64,000 nucleotides of DNA from Aquitalea denitrificans (GCF_009856625.1 NZ_CP047241.1:62001-126000); one strand, 5' to 3'; positions 1 to 9,092 are shown, counted from the first letter of the stretch. A program made the numbers and translations. Notes: a model not told the origin generated them from the letters alone.

Positions 1-423
1 GAGCCGTCGTCGGTATGGCTGGAGCGGGGTATTCATCCGCCCAGCAATGATGAGGTGATCAAGCTGGGGCTGTCGCCCACCTCTCAGGTGGCACGGCTGA
101 AGCGGCAACGGCTGGCCGATGGCGTAGTGATGGCGATCGAGATGACCACTTTGCCAGTGGCCGTTTTGCCTGAGCCGCATAAAGTGGGTAACTCGCTGTA
201 CGCCTATCTGGATAGTGCCGGGCAGTCGGTGGTACGAGCGCTGCAGCATATCCGTGCCGTGAATGCTTCGGCGGAGATCGCAGCACTGGCCGGCATCCGT
301 CAGGGCGAGGCCATGTTGCTGATCACCCGCATTGGCTTCAATGCCGACAATCAGGCAATAGAGCTGACCGACACTTATTGCCGTAACGATTATTACGATT
401 TTGTAGCCGAACTGAGACGATGA
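1..423 (+). CDS. GntR-family regulator, C-terminal UTRA part (partial)
   Basis: The reading frame is open from the first base, so only the C-terminal ~140 residues are present; the winged-helix DNA-binding part lies upstream of the window. The visible part resembles a UTRA effector domain (LARLKR-like strand, a basic-hydrophobic core, and a C-terminal stretch ending in a DTYCRNDYYDF motif), as in NagR/PhnF-type GntR regulators. Its stop overlaps the nagA start (ATGA), so it is translationally coupled to the GlcNAc genes. By context it is probably the regulator of GlcNAc catabolism, sensing an amino-sugar phosphate. The assignment to NagR is inferred from neighbours. Confidence 0.75.
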   Translation, partial: EPSSVWLERGIHPPSNDEVIKLGLSPTSQVARLKRQRLADGVVMAIEMTTLPVAVLPEPHKVGNSLYAYLDSAGQSVVRALQHIRAVNASAEIAALAGIRQGEAMLLITRIGFNADNQAIELTDTYCRNDYYDFVAELRR

Positions 424-1541
424 CGACACCACATGTACTGCAGGGCCGCATCCTGACTGCCGATGGCTGGCGGGACGGCATGCTGGAACTGGGCAAGGAT
501 GGCCGCATTGCTGCTATCAAGGACTGCTTGCCAACAGGCCGCGCGGCAGCGCGCTATATCCTGCCTGGCTTCATCGACCTGCATGTACATGGCGGTGGCG
601 GGGTGGACATCATGCAAGGCGGCCTGGCTGCCGAAGCCGTGGCACAGTTGCATGCTCGCCACGGCACTACCTCCATGCTGGCCACTACCATGACCGCACC
701 GATGGAGGAAATTGAAAGCGTGCTGGCTGCGCTGGGGCCGTCATGCCGCCAGCGTGCTCGTGGCAGTGCCCGTTTGCTGGGCGTGCATCTGGAAGGCCCG
801 TACATCAACCCGGGCAAGCTGGGGGCGCAGCCGGACGATGCCTGCCAGGCGGTATTGTCGCAGATTGAAAAGCTGCGTCAGCTGGCCCCGATTGCCCTGC
901 TGACACTGGCACCGGAAATCCCCGGTCACATGGACATTATCCGTGCCTTGAGCGATGCCGGCATCCGGGTGCAGATCGGCCATACCCTGGGCAGTTACGA
1001 AGACGGTGTGCAGGCGCTGCAACAGGGTGCGGCAGGTTTTACCCATCTGTTCAATGCCATGACCGGCCTGCATCACCGCGAGCCGGGCATGGTGGGGGCG
1101 GCGCTGGCGCATGCCGAATATGCCGAACTGATTCCCGATCTGCTGCATGTGCATCCCGGTGCCATTCGCACCGCGCTGCGTGCCATCCCCAGGCTGTATT
1201 GCGTTACCGACTCCACCGCAGCAGCCGGCATGCCGGATGGTGAGTACAAGCTGGGCTCGCACACCGTACACAAATGCCTGGGTGGGGTGCGTCTGGCTGA
1301 CGGCACGCTGGCAGGCAGCACGCTGACCATGGATCAGGCATTGCGCAATCTGGTGTCCATCGGCTTGTCGCTGGCCGAGGCTTCGCACCGGCTGTCCTTG
1401 TATCCGGCCGATTATCTGGGCCATGCCGACCGTGGCCGGCTGCAGCCGGGAGCCTGGGCGGATGTGCTGGTGCTGGATGAGGCGCTGAATTTGCTGGATG
1501 TCTATCTGGAGGGAGAACACCTTGTCGTCTCTGATGTATGA
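420..1541 (+). CDS. nagA: N-acetylglucosamine-6-phosphate deacetylase
   Basis: NagA hydrolyses GlcNAc-6-phosphate to glucosamine-6-phosphate and acetate in the cytoplasm. The 373-residue product has the amidohydrolase HxH metal motif (HVH, residues 55-57), the HLEGPY segment, GHTLGSYEDG, THLFNAM, and the late VTDSTAAAGMPDG segment carrying the catalytic aspartate region. Length is normal for the family. The ATG at 420 overlaps the stop of the upstream GntR gene. The 3' end overlaps the next gene by 20 bases, so the three genes form a tightly coupled operon. Confidence 0.95.
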   Translation: MTTPHVLQGRILTADGWRDGMLELGKDGRIAAIKDCLPTGRAAARYILPGFIDLHVHGGGGVDIMQGGLAAEAVAQLHARHGTTSMLATTMTAPMEEIESVLAALGPSCRQRARGSARLLGVHLEGPYINPGKLGAQPDDACQAVLSQIEKLRQLAPIALLTLAPEIPGHMDIIRALSDAGIRVQIGHTLGSYEDGVQALQQGAAGFTHLFNAMTGLHHREPGMVGAALAHAEYAELIPDLLHVHPGAIRTALRAIPRLYCVTDSTAAAGMPDGEYKLGSHTVHKCLGGVRLADGTLAGSTLTMDQALRNLVSIGLSLAEASHRLSLYPADYLGHADRGRLQPGAWADVLVLDEALNLLDVYLEGEHLVVSDV

Positions 1542-2544
1542 AGAAGCCCTGTCCGCGGCCGATGCCGTGGCTGCCCAACACATGTATGCCGATGAGGGCC
1601 TGGCCGTACTGGGCCGCGAGCTGGCCACTGCGCCGCCTACGCTGGCACTGACCGTGGCGCGTGGCAGCTCGGACCATGCGGCCAATTACTTTGCTTACCT
1701 CGCCATGCAGAGGCTGGGCGTGCCGGTGGTGTCACTGCCGATGTCGCTGGTGACCCTGCATCACGCGCCGCTGGCGGTAAAGGGCCAGTTGGCGGTAGCC
1801 CTGTCCCAGTCCGGGCAGAGTCCGGACCTGATCGACACCATGAGCCGTCTGGCCGAGGCCGGGGCACGCACCGTGGCCCTGGTCAACAAGCACGAATCTC
1901 CGCTGGCGGCAGCGTGCGAGTGGTCGCTGCCGCTGTGTGCCGGTGAGGAAAAGAGCGTAGCCGCCACCAAGAGCTATATCGCCTCGCTGTCTGCTGTGGC
2001 GCGGTTGGTGGCGCACTGGCAGGGCGATGCATCCTTGTTGCAGGCACTGGATCAACTGCCAGGCCAGTTGCAGTTGGCTTGCCGACAGGACTGGTCGGCT
2101 GCCATCCCGGTTCTTGCTGCCGCAGAACGCATCATGGTAGTGGGGCGTGGTCTCGGTTTTGCCGTGGCGTTGGAAGCCGCACTCAAGTTCAAGGAAACTT
2201 GCGCCATCCAGGCCGAGGCGTTCTCAGGCGCTGAAATCAAACATGGCCCGATGGCCCTGATCGATGAAGGCTACCCGCTGCTGGTATTTGCGCCGCGTGG
2301 ACCGGAGCAACAGGGCCTGATTGCCCTGGCCGAGGAAATGCGTGGCCGTGGTGCCCGGGTGTTGCTGGCGGCACCGGATGACGTTGCCAGCCGCGACCTG
2401 ACGTTGAGCGTGGCTGCTGACGAAGCACTGGACCCGCTGCTGGCCATCCAGAGCTTTTATCTGATGGCAGCGCAGCTGTCGGAAGCACGTGGCCTCAACC
2501 CGGATACCCCGCGCCATCTGTCCAAGGTCACCCGTACGCATTGA
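1522..2544 (+). CDS. SIS-domain glucosamine-6-phosphate deaminase (NagB-II type)
   Basis: This protein of about 340 residues has two sugar-isomerase (SIS) domains related to the isomerase half of GlmS, with no glutaminase domain. The visible SIS motifs are ARGSSDHAANY, SQSGQSPD, AATKSY and the second-lobe segment EAFSGAEIKHGP. In GlcNAc operons of proteobacteria that lack classical NagB, such proteins convert glucosamine-6-phosphate to fructose-6-phosphate plus ammonia. I chose the TTG at 1522 because a GGAGGGA sequence sits seven bases upstream; an ATG at 1534 is the alternative. It overlaps the 3' end of nagA, which supports coupled expression. Confidence 0.85.
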   Translation: MSSLMYEEALSAADAVAAQHMYADEGLAVLGRELATAPPTLALTVARGSSDHAANYFAYLAMQRLGVPVVSLPMSLVTLHHAPLAVKGQLAVALSQSGQSPDLIDTMSRLAEAGARTVALVNKHESPLAAACEWSLPLCAGEEKSVAATKSYIASLSAVARLVAHWQGDASLLQALDQLPGQLQLACRQDWSAAIPVLAAAERIMVVGRGLGFAVALEAALKFKETCAIQAEAFSGAEIKHGPMALIDEGYPLLVFAPRGPEQQGLIALAEEMRGRGARVLLAAPDDVASRDLTLSVAADEALDPLLAIQSFYLMAAQLSEARGLNPDTPRHLSKVTRTH

Positions 2545-2964
2545 AGTCTGAACTGCCCATGGCCACTGTCTGGCGGCCATCAGTCAACCCCATACGGCCT
2601 GCTGCCGTGCATGATGCTGCCTGTGCCACATCCTGGCACGGTGCATCCGGCATGGCCTGAGTCCCGGGAGCCTGGCCATCACATTGGCCACTCCTGGCCC
2701 GAACAGGAGAAGCCCGGATGTCTCACATCCATCAATACCTGTCTGTGTCTGCTGACATGTTCTTGGCGGCACATGCTGCCTTCCCTGCCATTGCTAGCGG
2801 CATGGTTCATCCTGCCGTGACCGTGGTGCCGCCCTGACCGGTCCGACCGGCCCACACTATCTGGCTGATTGATTGCGATATATCCCGTTTGTTGGCCGGA
2901 AAGGTCGACAGGTGGGCAAAAAGGGATGGCCGCTGGCTATCCGATAACCACAGGAGGCGTTGAG
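2545..2964. other. Intergenic region upstream of nagE, no gene recognised
   Basis: About 420 bases separate the deaminase gene from the PTS gene. There is a short hairpin (GTGCCA/TGGCAC, 2623-2639) without a T-run and several TGGCCA repeats near 2670-2700. I see no intrinsic terminator, no clear regulator operator and no convincing reading frame. It probably holds the nagE promoter. Confidence 0.5.
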
Positions 2965-4719
2965 GTGAGTACACAGAACAATTTTGCCGGTATCCAGCAA
3001 CTGGGCCGGGCATTGATGCTGCCGATCGCGGTATTGCCGGTTGCCGGCCTGCTATTGCGCTTGGGGCAGCCGGATCTGTTGAACATCAAGGTGATGGCGC
3101 AGGCCGGGGATGCCATCTTCGGCAATCTGGCACTGATTTTCGCCATTGGCGTGGCGGTGGGCTTTGCCCGCGACAACAACGGCGCTGCGGGCCTGGCGGG
3201 TGCCATCGGCTACATGGTGCTGACGGCCGTACTGAAGGTGATGCCGGATACCCTGCTGGCCTATGCGGTGTTCAAGCCTCTGGTGCATCTGGACGCAGAG
3301 GGCAAACCGTTTGCCATCAATATGGGGGTACTGGCGGGGATTTTGTCCGGCCTCATCGCCGGTGTGCTGTACAACCGCTACAAAGACATCAAGCTCCCTA
3401 CCTATCTGGCGTTTTTTGGCGGGCGACGCTTTGTGCCGATTGCCACTGGTTTTGCCATGTTGCTGCTGGGCGTGCTGCTGGGCCTGGCTTGGCCCCCAGT
3501 ACAAAACGGCATCGATGCGGTGGGCAAGTGGCTGATCGGCGTTGGCGAAATTGGCCTGTTCATTTACGGTGTGCTCAATCGCCTGCTGATCGTGACGGGC
3601 TTGCACCACATTCTCAATACCATGGTGTGGTTCCAGGTGGGTGATTACACTGACGCGGCAGGCAAGCTGGTGCATGGCGACCTCACCCGCTTCTTTGCCG
3701 GGGATAGAAGTGCCGGCATGTTCATGAGCGGCTTTTTCCCGGTAATGATGTTTGGCCTGCCTGCCGCCTGCCTGGCGATGTATCGGGCAGCCAAGCCGGA
3801 AAACAAGGCGGCAGTCGGCGGGGTGCTGTTTTCCATGGCGCTGACCGCCTTCCTGACCGGGGTGACCGAGCCGGTCGAGTTTGCCTTCATGTTTCTTGCC
3901 CCCGTGCTGTATGCCATCCATGCCGTGCTGACCGGTATTGCCATGGCCTTGATGTACGCACTGGGTGTGCATCTGGGCTTTGGCTTTTCTGCGGGTCTGT
4001 TCGATTATCTGCTCAATTTCGGCATTGCCCAGAAGCCGTTGCTGTTGCTGCCGGTGGGGCTGCTGTACTTCGTGGTGTATTACAGCCTGTTCAGCTTCTT
4101 CATCCGTAAATTCGATTTGCAGACCATGGGTCGTGAAGCGGTGCAACAGGTAGTCGTGGTGGCTGTGGAAGGTTCGGCCCGTGCCCGCGGTTTCATTCTG
4201 GCGCTGGGCGGGGTGGCCAATCTCAAGTCGGTGGATGCCTGCACCACCCGTCTGCGTCTGCAGGTGGCGGACAATGACAAGGTGGATGAAGCAGCGCTCA
4301 AGGCGCTGGGGTCGCGCGGGCTGATCAAGCCGGCTGCTGGCAGCGTGCAGGTTGTGTTGGGACCAGAAGCAGACCTGATCTCCGATGAAATCCGCACTGC
4401 CTTGCTGCAAGGCGAAGGGGCGACTGACAGCGCACCGGCAGCAGCCGTCCCGCAGCCTGTCGTGCGTGCGCAGCGCCCGGTTGCCTCGGATGGGCAGCGT
4501 GCTGCCTGGCAGCAGGCTCTGGGCGGACAGGCTAATGTAAAACGAGTGGATGTGGTGGCCGGCAGCCGTCTGCGGGTGGAGGTGGCCGATGCCAGCCTGG
4601 TGGATGCCACCGCCTTGCAGGCACTGGGTGCACGCGGGGTGACAACCTTCTCGGCCACACTGCTGCATGTGATGCTGACAGAAGACCCTGCTCCTTTTGC
4701 CAGTTTGTTGCAGGTGTAA
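2965..4719 (+). CDS. nagE: PTS N-acetylglucosamine permease, EIIC-EIIB plus a degenerate second EIIB
   Basis: This inner-membrane phosphotransferase permease of about 584 residues imports and phosphorylates GlcNAc. Residues 1 to about 370 form the multi-span EIIC part (glucose/GlcNAc family: LPIAVLPVAGLLLR, GLHHILNT, GVTEPVEF). An EIIB domain follows, with the phosphorylatable cysteine at residue 426 in the DACTTRLRL motif. A second EIIB-like domain (about residues 510-584) keeps the fold motifs (LGARGV) but has DVVAGSRLR at the same place, so the cysteine is missing. There is no EIIA domain, which must come from another protein. The GTG start is set by AGGAGG seven bases upstream; an in-frame start at 2869 has no such site. 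Confidence 0.88.
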   Translation: MSTQNNFAGIQQLGRALMLPIAVLPVAGLLLRLGQPDLLNIKVMAQAGDAIFGNLALIFAIGVAVGFARDNNGAAGLAGAIGYMVLTAVLKVMPDTLLAYAVFKPLVHLDAEGKPFAINMGVLAGILSGLIAGVLYNRYKDIKLPTYLAFFGGRRFVPIATGFAMLLLGVLLGLAWPPVQNGIDAVGKWLIGVGEIGLFIYGVLNRLLIVTGLHHILNTMVWFQVGDYTDAAGKLVHGDLTRFFAGDRSAGMFMSGFFPVMMFGLPAACLAMYRAAKPENKAAVGGVLFSMALTAFLTGVTEPVEFAFMFLAPVLYAIHAVLTGIAMALMYALGVHLGFGFSAGLFDYLLNFGIAQKPLLLLPVGLLYFVVYYSLFSFFIRKFDLQTMGREAVQQVVVVAVEGSARARGFILALGGVANLKSVDACTTRLRLQVADNDKVDEAALKALGSRGLIKPAAGSVQVVLGPEADLISDEIRTALLQGEGATDSAPAAAVPQPVVRAQRPVASDGQRAAWQQALGGQANVKRVDVVAGSRLRVEVADASLVDATALQALGARGVTTFSATLLHVMLTEDPAPFASLLQV

Positions 4720-4893
4720 AACCCGAATGGCACTACACGGCGGCGAGCCTTTGCTGGTAAGGATTTCGCCGCATTGTTGGTAACCCGCACACTACTTTTG
4801 TAGTCGCTTGCTTACAGCGCAAAAGGAGCAGAAATTGAAAGGCGCAGGGCACCAGATGACCCTGCACCAATTATCAAATTAGGAGGATGCATC

Positions 4894-5904
4894 ATGACGT
4901 TGAAAGTTGCCATTAATGGTTACGGCCGCATCGGCCGCATGGTGGTCCGCGCCTGGCAGGAGCGTTTTGCTGACCGCGACATCGAAATCGTGGCCATCAA
5001 TGACCTGGGCAAGCCGGAACTGCACGAACACCTCACCCGCTTTGACAGCGTGCACGGCCCGTTTGGCGGCACCATTGCGCTGGAAGGCGATGCCCTGGTG
5101 GTGAACGGCAAGCCGATCAAACTGCTGTCCATCCGTAACCCGGCCGAATTGCCGTGGAAAGAACTGGGTGTGGATGTGGTACTGGAATGTACCGGCATCT
5201 TTACCAAGCGCGACAAAGCCGCGCTGCACCTGGAAGCCGGCGCCAAACGCGTGCTGATTTCCGCCCCGGCCAACGATGCCGATGCCACCGTGGTATTCGG
5301 CGTGAACGACGACGTGCTGACCAGCGCCATGACCGTGGTATCCAACGCCTCTTGCACCACCAACTGCCTGGCTCCGCTGGTAGAGCCGCTGATTGATACC
5401 GTCGGTATCGAACGTGGCCTGATGACCACCATCCATGCCTACACCAACGATCAGGTGCTGCTGGATACCGACCACTCCGACCTGCGTCGCGCCCGTTCTG
5501 CTGCCGTGTCGATGATTCCGACCAAGACCGGTGCCGCCGCTGCCGTGGGCCTGGTCCTGCCCAAGCTGCAGGGCAAGCTGGATGGCTTTGCCGTCCGCGT
5601 GCCGGTAAGCAATGTTTCGCTGGTGGACCTCACCTTTACTGCCAGCCGTGACACCACCGTGGCCGAAGTGAACGAACTCATCACTACCGCCGCCAAGGGC
5701 AAGCTGGCCGGCGTGCTGGCCGTTAACACCCTGCCGCTGGTATCGCGTGATTTCCTGCACCACCCGGCTTCAAGCATATTTGATTCCACGCTGACCCGCG
5801 TTATTGCCGGGCGTGAAGTCAAGGTGCTGTCCTGGTATGACAACGAATGGGGCTTTGCCAACCGTATGCTGGATACCTCGCTGGCCTGGGCGGCCGCCAA
5901 GTAA
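4894..5904 (+). CDS. gap: Glyceraldehyde-3-phosphate dehydrogenase, type I
   Basis: Cytoplasmic glycolytic/gluconeogenic enzyme that oxidises glyceraldehyde-3-phosphate to 1,3-bisphosphoglycerate with NAD(P). The 336 residues begin with the Rossmann motif INGYGRIGRM. The active-site signature SNASCTTNCLAP carries the catalytic cysteine, and the C-terminal WYDNEWGFANRM is intact. AGGAGG at 4881-4886 fixes the start. It is monocistronic by appearance, with a promoter region upstream (4720-4893) and a strong terminator at 6047-6081. The Asp-Leu-Gly after the second Rossmann strand (AINDLG) is typical of NAD-preferring forms, but cofactor choice is not certain. Confidence 0.97.
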   Translation: MTLKVAINGYGRIGRMVVRAWQERFADRDIEIVAINDLGKPELHEHLTRFDSVHGPFGGTIALEGDALVVNGKPIKLLSIRNPAELPWKELGVDVVLECTGIFTKRDKAALHLEAGAKRVLISAPANDADATVVFGVNDDVLTSAMTVVSNASCTTNCLAPLVEPLIDTVGIERGLMTTIHAYTNDQVLLDTDHSDLRRARSAAVSMIPTKTGAAAAVGLVLPKLQGKLDGFAVRVPVSNVSLVDLTFTASRDTTVAEVNELITTAAKGKLAGVLAVNTLPLVSRDFLHHPASSIFDSTLTRVIAGREVKVLSWYDNEWGFANRMLDTSLAWAAAK

Positions 5905-6046
5905 CTTTAGTAATGCCTTCTTCCTGGCAGTGTCAGATCTGTTGGGGAGAAGGCAGTGCAGTAAACCCGGTTGTGATTGGTCAGAAGATGACAGCCTGGG
6001 TGCTTCGTTCGTAGATGTGCTTCTATATGGTCTCTCCCAAGAGCTT

Positions 6047-6081
6047 GGCCGAAGAATCGATGATTCTTCGGCCATTTTTTT
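6047..6081 (+). terminator. Intrinsic terminator downstream of gap
   Basis: A perfect 12-bp stem (GGCCGAAGAATC at 6047-6058 with GATTCTTCGGCC at 6062-6073), a three-base loop and a run of seven T. It lies about 140 bases beyond the gap stop with no gene between. Confidence 0.9.
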
Positions 6082-6175
6082 GCCCTGGAAAATTGGCCCA
6101 CATCCCATCTTCCCGGCAGCATGGATTAGCAGTCGGCATGTAGCTGTCAGGTGGCAGGCAGGTTCCCGCAGGTGT

Positions 6176-6619
6176 TCAGTCATCCTGCAGCAATTGCGGC
6201 ATGCGCGGTGCTACCGGCATGTCGATGATGATGGACGTTTTGGTATCGCCAAACTGCATCAACTGGGCAATCAGGGTCTGCAGGCTGGGCATGGTGTCCA
6301 CCGCTACTTTCATCATCAGACCGCTGGTTCCGGTAATGGACGCGCACTCCAGCACCTGCGGCATGTTGCGGATGCGGTCCAGAACCACGTAGTAATCCAG
6401 ATGTTTGACGGTCAGTTCTATCATGCACAGGATGGGTAGCCCGGCTTTGGCTGGGTCGATCTGCGCATGGTAGCCGGTAATCACCCCTGTTCTTTCCAGC
6501 TTCTCGACACGATCAGCAATGGCTGGGGCCGACAGGTTTACCCGGCGAGCCAGCTCGGCATAGCTGATACGGGCATTTTCATGCAGGCTGGTGAGGATTT
6601 TTTTGTCGAATTTATCCAT
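6176..6619 (-). CDS. Lrp/AsnC-family transcriptional regulator
   Basis: A 147-residue protein with an N-terminal winged helix-turn-helix (KILTSLHENARISYAELAR, then NLSAPAIADRVEKLE) followed by an AsnC-type ligand-binding ACT-like domain (ILCMIELTV, GTSGLMMKVAV). The family senses amino acids and acts as global or local regulators. The ATG at 6619 gives the usual N terminus; a TTG four codons further upstream is possible, and neither has a strong ribosome site. It reads leftward, convergent with gap and divergent from the intergenic segment before phoB. The target amino acid cannot be read from the sequence. Confidence 0.9.
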   Translation of the reverse strand: MDKFDKKILTSLHENARISYAELARRVNLSAPAIADRVEKLERTGVITGYHAQIDPAKAGLPILCMIELTVKHLDYYVVLDRIRNMPQVLECASITGTSGLMMKVAVDTMPSLQTLIAQLMQFGDTKTSIIIDMPVAPRMPQLLQDD

Positions 6620-6638
6620 GTTTCGAATCAAAGGTTTT

Positions 6639-6671
6639 ATGGCATTAAAAAGCCATTTTACAAGGCATTAA
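6639..6671. promoter_or_regulatory. Possible operator near the Lrp-family gene start
   Basis: An AT-rich stretch holds an inverted repeat ATGGC/GCCAT (6639-6643 and 6652-6656) and a direct repeat GGCATTAA at 6641 and 6664, 23 bases apart, about two helical turns. Lrp-type proteins often autoregulate through such phased sites. This is an inference only. Confidence 0.3.
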
Positions 6672-6730
6672 TGCGAAAAATCCCATATTTTTACATTAAA
6701 TTATTGCCGCTTGCTCCGTACAATGCCTGC

Positions 6731-6919
6731 CTTATCGGAGCTGTTGCGGCACTGTCCCGCCGTAATGGTTCCAGTCTGGATTCGTTGCTGATGGGCGCAT
6801 GTCCCTGTGCCTGTTTGAAACTGTCCTGGTGATCTCTTTGTCCCTGGTCTCAAGTCAGACAAACAAATTTTTTGACGAAGGCCATTCCGGGTCTGCCATG
6901 CGGCAGGCCCGTTTTTTTT
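6731..6919 (+). ncRNA. Candidate small RNA or short transcript ending in a strong terminator
   Basis: A TACAAT hexamer at 6719-6724 could be a -10 element, though no good -35 is seen. A hairpin (CGGGTCTGCC 6888-6897 with GGCAGGCCCG 6902-6911) followed by eight T makes a convincing intrinsic terminator. No annotated gene reads into it, because the neighbouring regulator is on the other strand and phoB begins at 7073. A 53-codon frame (6671-6832) with a weak AAGG site also lies here and resembles nothing I know. The transcript itself is unproven. Confidence 0.35.
6888..6919 (+). terminator. Orphan intrinsic terminator before phoB
   Basis: A ten-bp stem with one G-U pair, a four-base loop (ATGC) and a run of eight T. 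It ends a rightward transcript of unknown origin and insulates phoB from upstream reading. Confidence 0.8.
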
Positions 6920-7072
6920 GTCAGTATCTTGGTCATGACGTGGCAAGATGGTGGCCTTGCCGCCCTGGATGACAAGCATTACAGAAGTTTTGCCAACTAT
7001 TTAAGAAATGTCATATTTCTGTAATCGCTGCTTTTTATCCTTGCCATCATCAAACCGGGACTGGACCGATAC

Positions 7073-7762
7073 ATGGCTGCCAATATTTTGCTTGTCGAAG
7101 ACGAACCTGCAATTCAGGAACTGATCGCCTTTAACCTTACCCAGGCAGGGCACCACGTGTTGCGTGCCAGCACGGCGGAGGCTGCACTCACTCTGGTGCG
7201 CAATGCCCTGCCGGACCTGGTGCTGCTGGACTGGATGTTGCCGGGTGCTTCCGGTGTGGATATTGCCAAGCGCCTGCGTTCGGATGAGCGCACCAAGCAT
7301 ATTCCCATCATCATGCTGACTGCGCGCTCAGATGAGCAGGACAAGATTACCGGGCTGGAATCCGGCGCGGACGATTACATCACCAAACCGTTTTCCCCGC
7401 GTGAACTGCTGGCCCGCATCAAGGCGGTGCTGCGCCGCCGTGCACCGCAAATGACCGACGATGCTGTTGAAGTGCAGGGACTGCGACTGGATCCTATCAC
7501 TCACCGCGTTAGCGGCAATGGCGATACTATCGACCTGGGCCCTACCGAATTCCGCCTGCTGCATTTCTTCATGACCCATCCGGAACGGGTGCATTCACGC
7601 TCGCAACTGCTCGATCAGGTGTGGGGTGACCATGTATTTGTGGAGGAACGCACGGTTGATGTGCATATCCGCCGCCTGCGCAGTTCGCTCGAGATCACGG
7701 GTCACGACGCGCTGATTCAGACCGTACGTGGTACCGGCTATCGTTTTTCCACTCAGCAGTGA
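7073..7762 (+). CDS. phoB: Phosphate regulon response regulator
   Basis: A 229-residue OmpR-type response regulator. The receiver domain has the acidic pair (VEDEPAIQ), the phospho-acceptor Asp53 in LLDWMLPG, and TKPFSPREL with the conserved lysine. The C-terminal winged helix has the DNA-recognition segment ERTVDVHIRRLR. It is followed directly by a PhoR-type sensor kinase, which supports PhoB over other OmpR relatives. The known family role is activation of phosphate-scavenging genes under phosphate limitation. No pst or phoU genes are in the window. Confidence 0.92.
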   Translation: MAANILLVEDEPAIQELIAFNLTQAGHHVLRASTAEAALTLVRNALPDLVLLDWMLPGASGVDIAKRLRSDERTKHIPIIMLTARSDEQDKITGLESGADDYITKPFSPRELLARIKAVLRRRAPQMTDDAVEVQGLRLDPITHRVSGNGDTIDLGPTEFRLLHFFMTHPERVHSRSQLLDQVWGDHVFVEERTVDVHIRRLRSSLEITGHDALIQTVRGTGYRFSTQQ

Positions 7763-7769
7763 GGTTGTC

Positions 7770-9092
7770 TTGCGAGAATTCCTGCAGCGTACTCTGGCAT
7801 GGCTGATTGTCATCCTCTTCATTGGTCTTGCCTTCTGGGCATTTTCCGGACCGATTGAAGGCCTGATTGCTGCCTGCGTCGCCCTGCTGGCCTGGCTGGG
7901 TTTTCATCTGTATCACATCGCCCTGCTGCTGCGCTGGCTGGATCACCCGACGGCCGAGCGGGTGCCGGATGGCTTCGGTGCCTGGCATACCGTGTTCATG
8001 ACGCTGTACCGTACCATGCGCACCCAGATGCAAAGTAAGCGCAAGCTGACCAATGTACTGGAGCGCTTCATCAATGCCGGTGAAGCCATGCCTGACGGGG
8101 TGGTGGTGCTGGATGAGCATGACCGTATCGAGTGGATCAACCCGATGGCGATGGAGCATCTGAACCTGGACCGCAAGCAGGATGTGGGCAACCAGATTCT
8201 CAACCTCATCCGTCAGCCCAGTTTTCATAGCTATATGAAAAGTGCCAGCTTCAGCCAGCCGCTGGTGCTGCAGTTTACTCAGCCACGTGAACTGGTGATT
8301 TCGGTACAGCTGGTTCCGTTTGATTCAACGCGCAAGCTGCTGCTCAGCCGGGATATTACCTCGCTGGAACGGGTGCAGACGGTGCACCGGGATTTTGTTG
8401 CCAATGTTTCGCATGAACTGCGTACTCCTTTGACCGTGGTAGGCGGGTTTCTGGAAACCCTGTCCGACATGGAAGAAGTCGATCAGGCCACGCTCAGCCA
8501 TTTCCTGCCCATGATGATGGAGCAATCACGCCGTATGCAGAGCCTGGTGGAAGACCTGCTTACTCTGTCCCGGCTGGAAAACAGCCCCAAGGCCGTTGCT
8601 GCCGAGAAGGTGAATATGCAGGAAATGCTGGATACCCTGATGGTAGAAGCTGAAGGCCTGTCGCAAGGCCGGCATCATGTCCGGCTGGAAAAGGGCTGCA
8701 GCCAGTGGCTGTGGGGCAGTGCACAGGAGCTGCATTCGGCATTTGGCAATCTGGTATCCAATGCTGTGCGCTACACCCCGGAAGGAGGCGACATCGTCCT
8801 GACGTGGAAGGCCGATGGTGAAAGACTGTGTTTTTCGGTCAAGGACAGTGGCATTGGCATTCCGCGCGAGCATATTCCGCGACTGACCGAACGTTTCTAT
8901 CGGGTTGACCGTGGGCGTTCGCGTGGCAATGGTGGTACCGGGCTGGGCTTGGCCATCGTCAAGCATGTGATTGCCCGCCATAATGCCAAGCTGGAAATCC
9001 GCAGCGAGCCGGACAAGGGCAGTACTTTCAGCGTGATTTTCCAGCGCGAGCGTTCGGCAGAGCCGGAAATGCAGTCCGGAGGCCATGCTTGA
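7770..9092 (+). CDS. phoR: Phosphate regulon sensor histidine kinase
   Basis: An inner-membrane sensor kinase of 440 residues. Two hydrophobic segments lie within the first 50 residues with almost no periplasmic loop, as in PhoR. A PAS-like domain follows (GVVVLDEHDRIEWIN), then the HisKA domain with phospho-accepting His215 in NVSHELRTPL, and the ATPase domain (NLVSNAVRYTPEGG, DSGIGIP, GTGLGLAIV). I chose the TTG at 7770 because GAGG lies five bases upstream; a start at 7728 would overlap phoB. It forms a two-gene operon with phoB. Confidence 0.92.
   Translation: MREFLQRTLAWLIVILFIGLAFWAFSGPIEGLIAACVALLAWLGFHLYHIALLLRWLDHPTAERVPDGFGAWHTVFMTLYRTMRTQMQSKRKLTNVLERFINAGEAMPDGVVVLDEHDRIEWINPMAMEHLNLDRKQDVGNQILNLIRQPSFHSYMKSASFSQPLVLQFTQPRELVISVQLVPFDSTRKLLLSRDITSLERVQTVHRDFVANVSHELRTPLTVVGGFLETLSDMEEVDQATLSHFLPMMMEQSRRMQSLVEDLLTLSRLENSPKAVAAEKVNMQEMLDTLMVEAEGLSQGRHHVRLEKGCSQWLWGSAQELHSAFGNLVSNAVRYTPEGGDIVLTWKADGERLCFSVKDSGIGIPREHIPRLTERFYRVDRGRSRGNGGTGLGLAIVKHVIARHNAKLEIRSEPDKGSTFSVIFQRERSAEPEMQSGGHA

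Noticed and set aside
3052..4668. A long minus-strand open frame opposite nagE.
   Set aside because: Rich in His and Gln with no known domain, a typical shadow of a GC-rich gene in the opposite frame.
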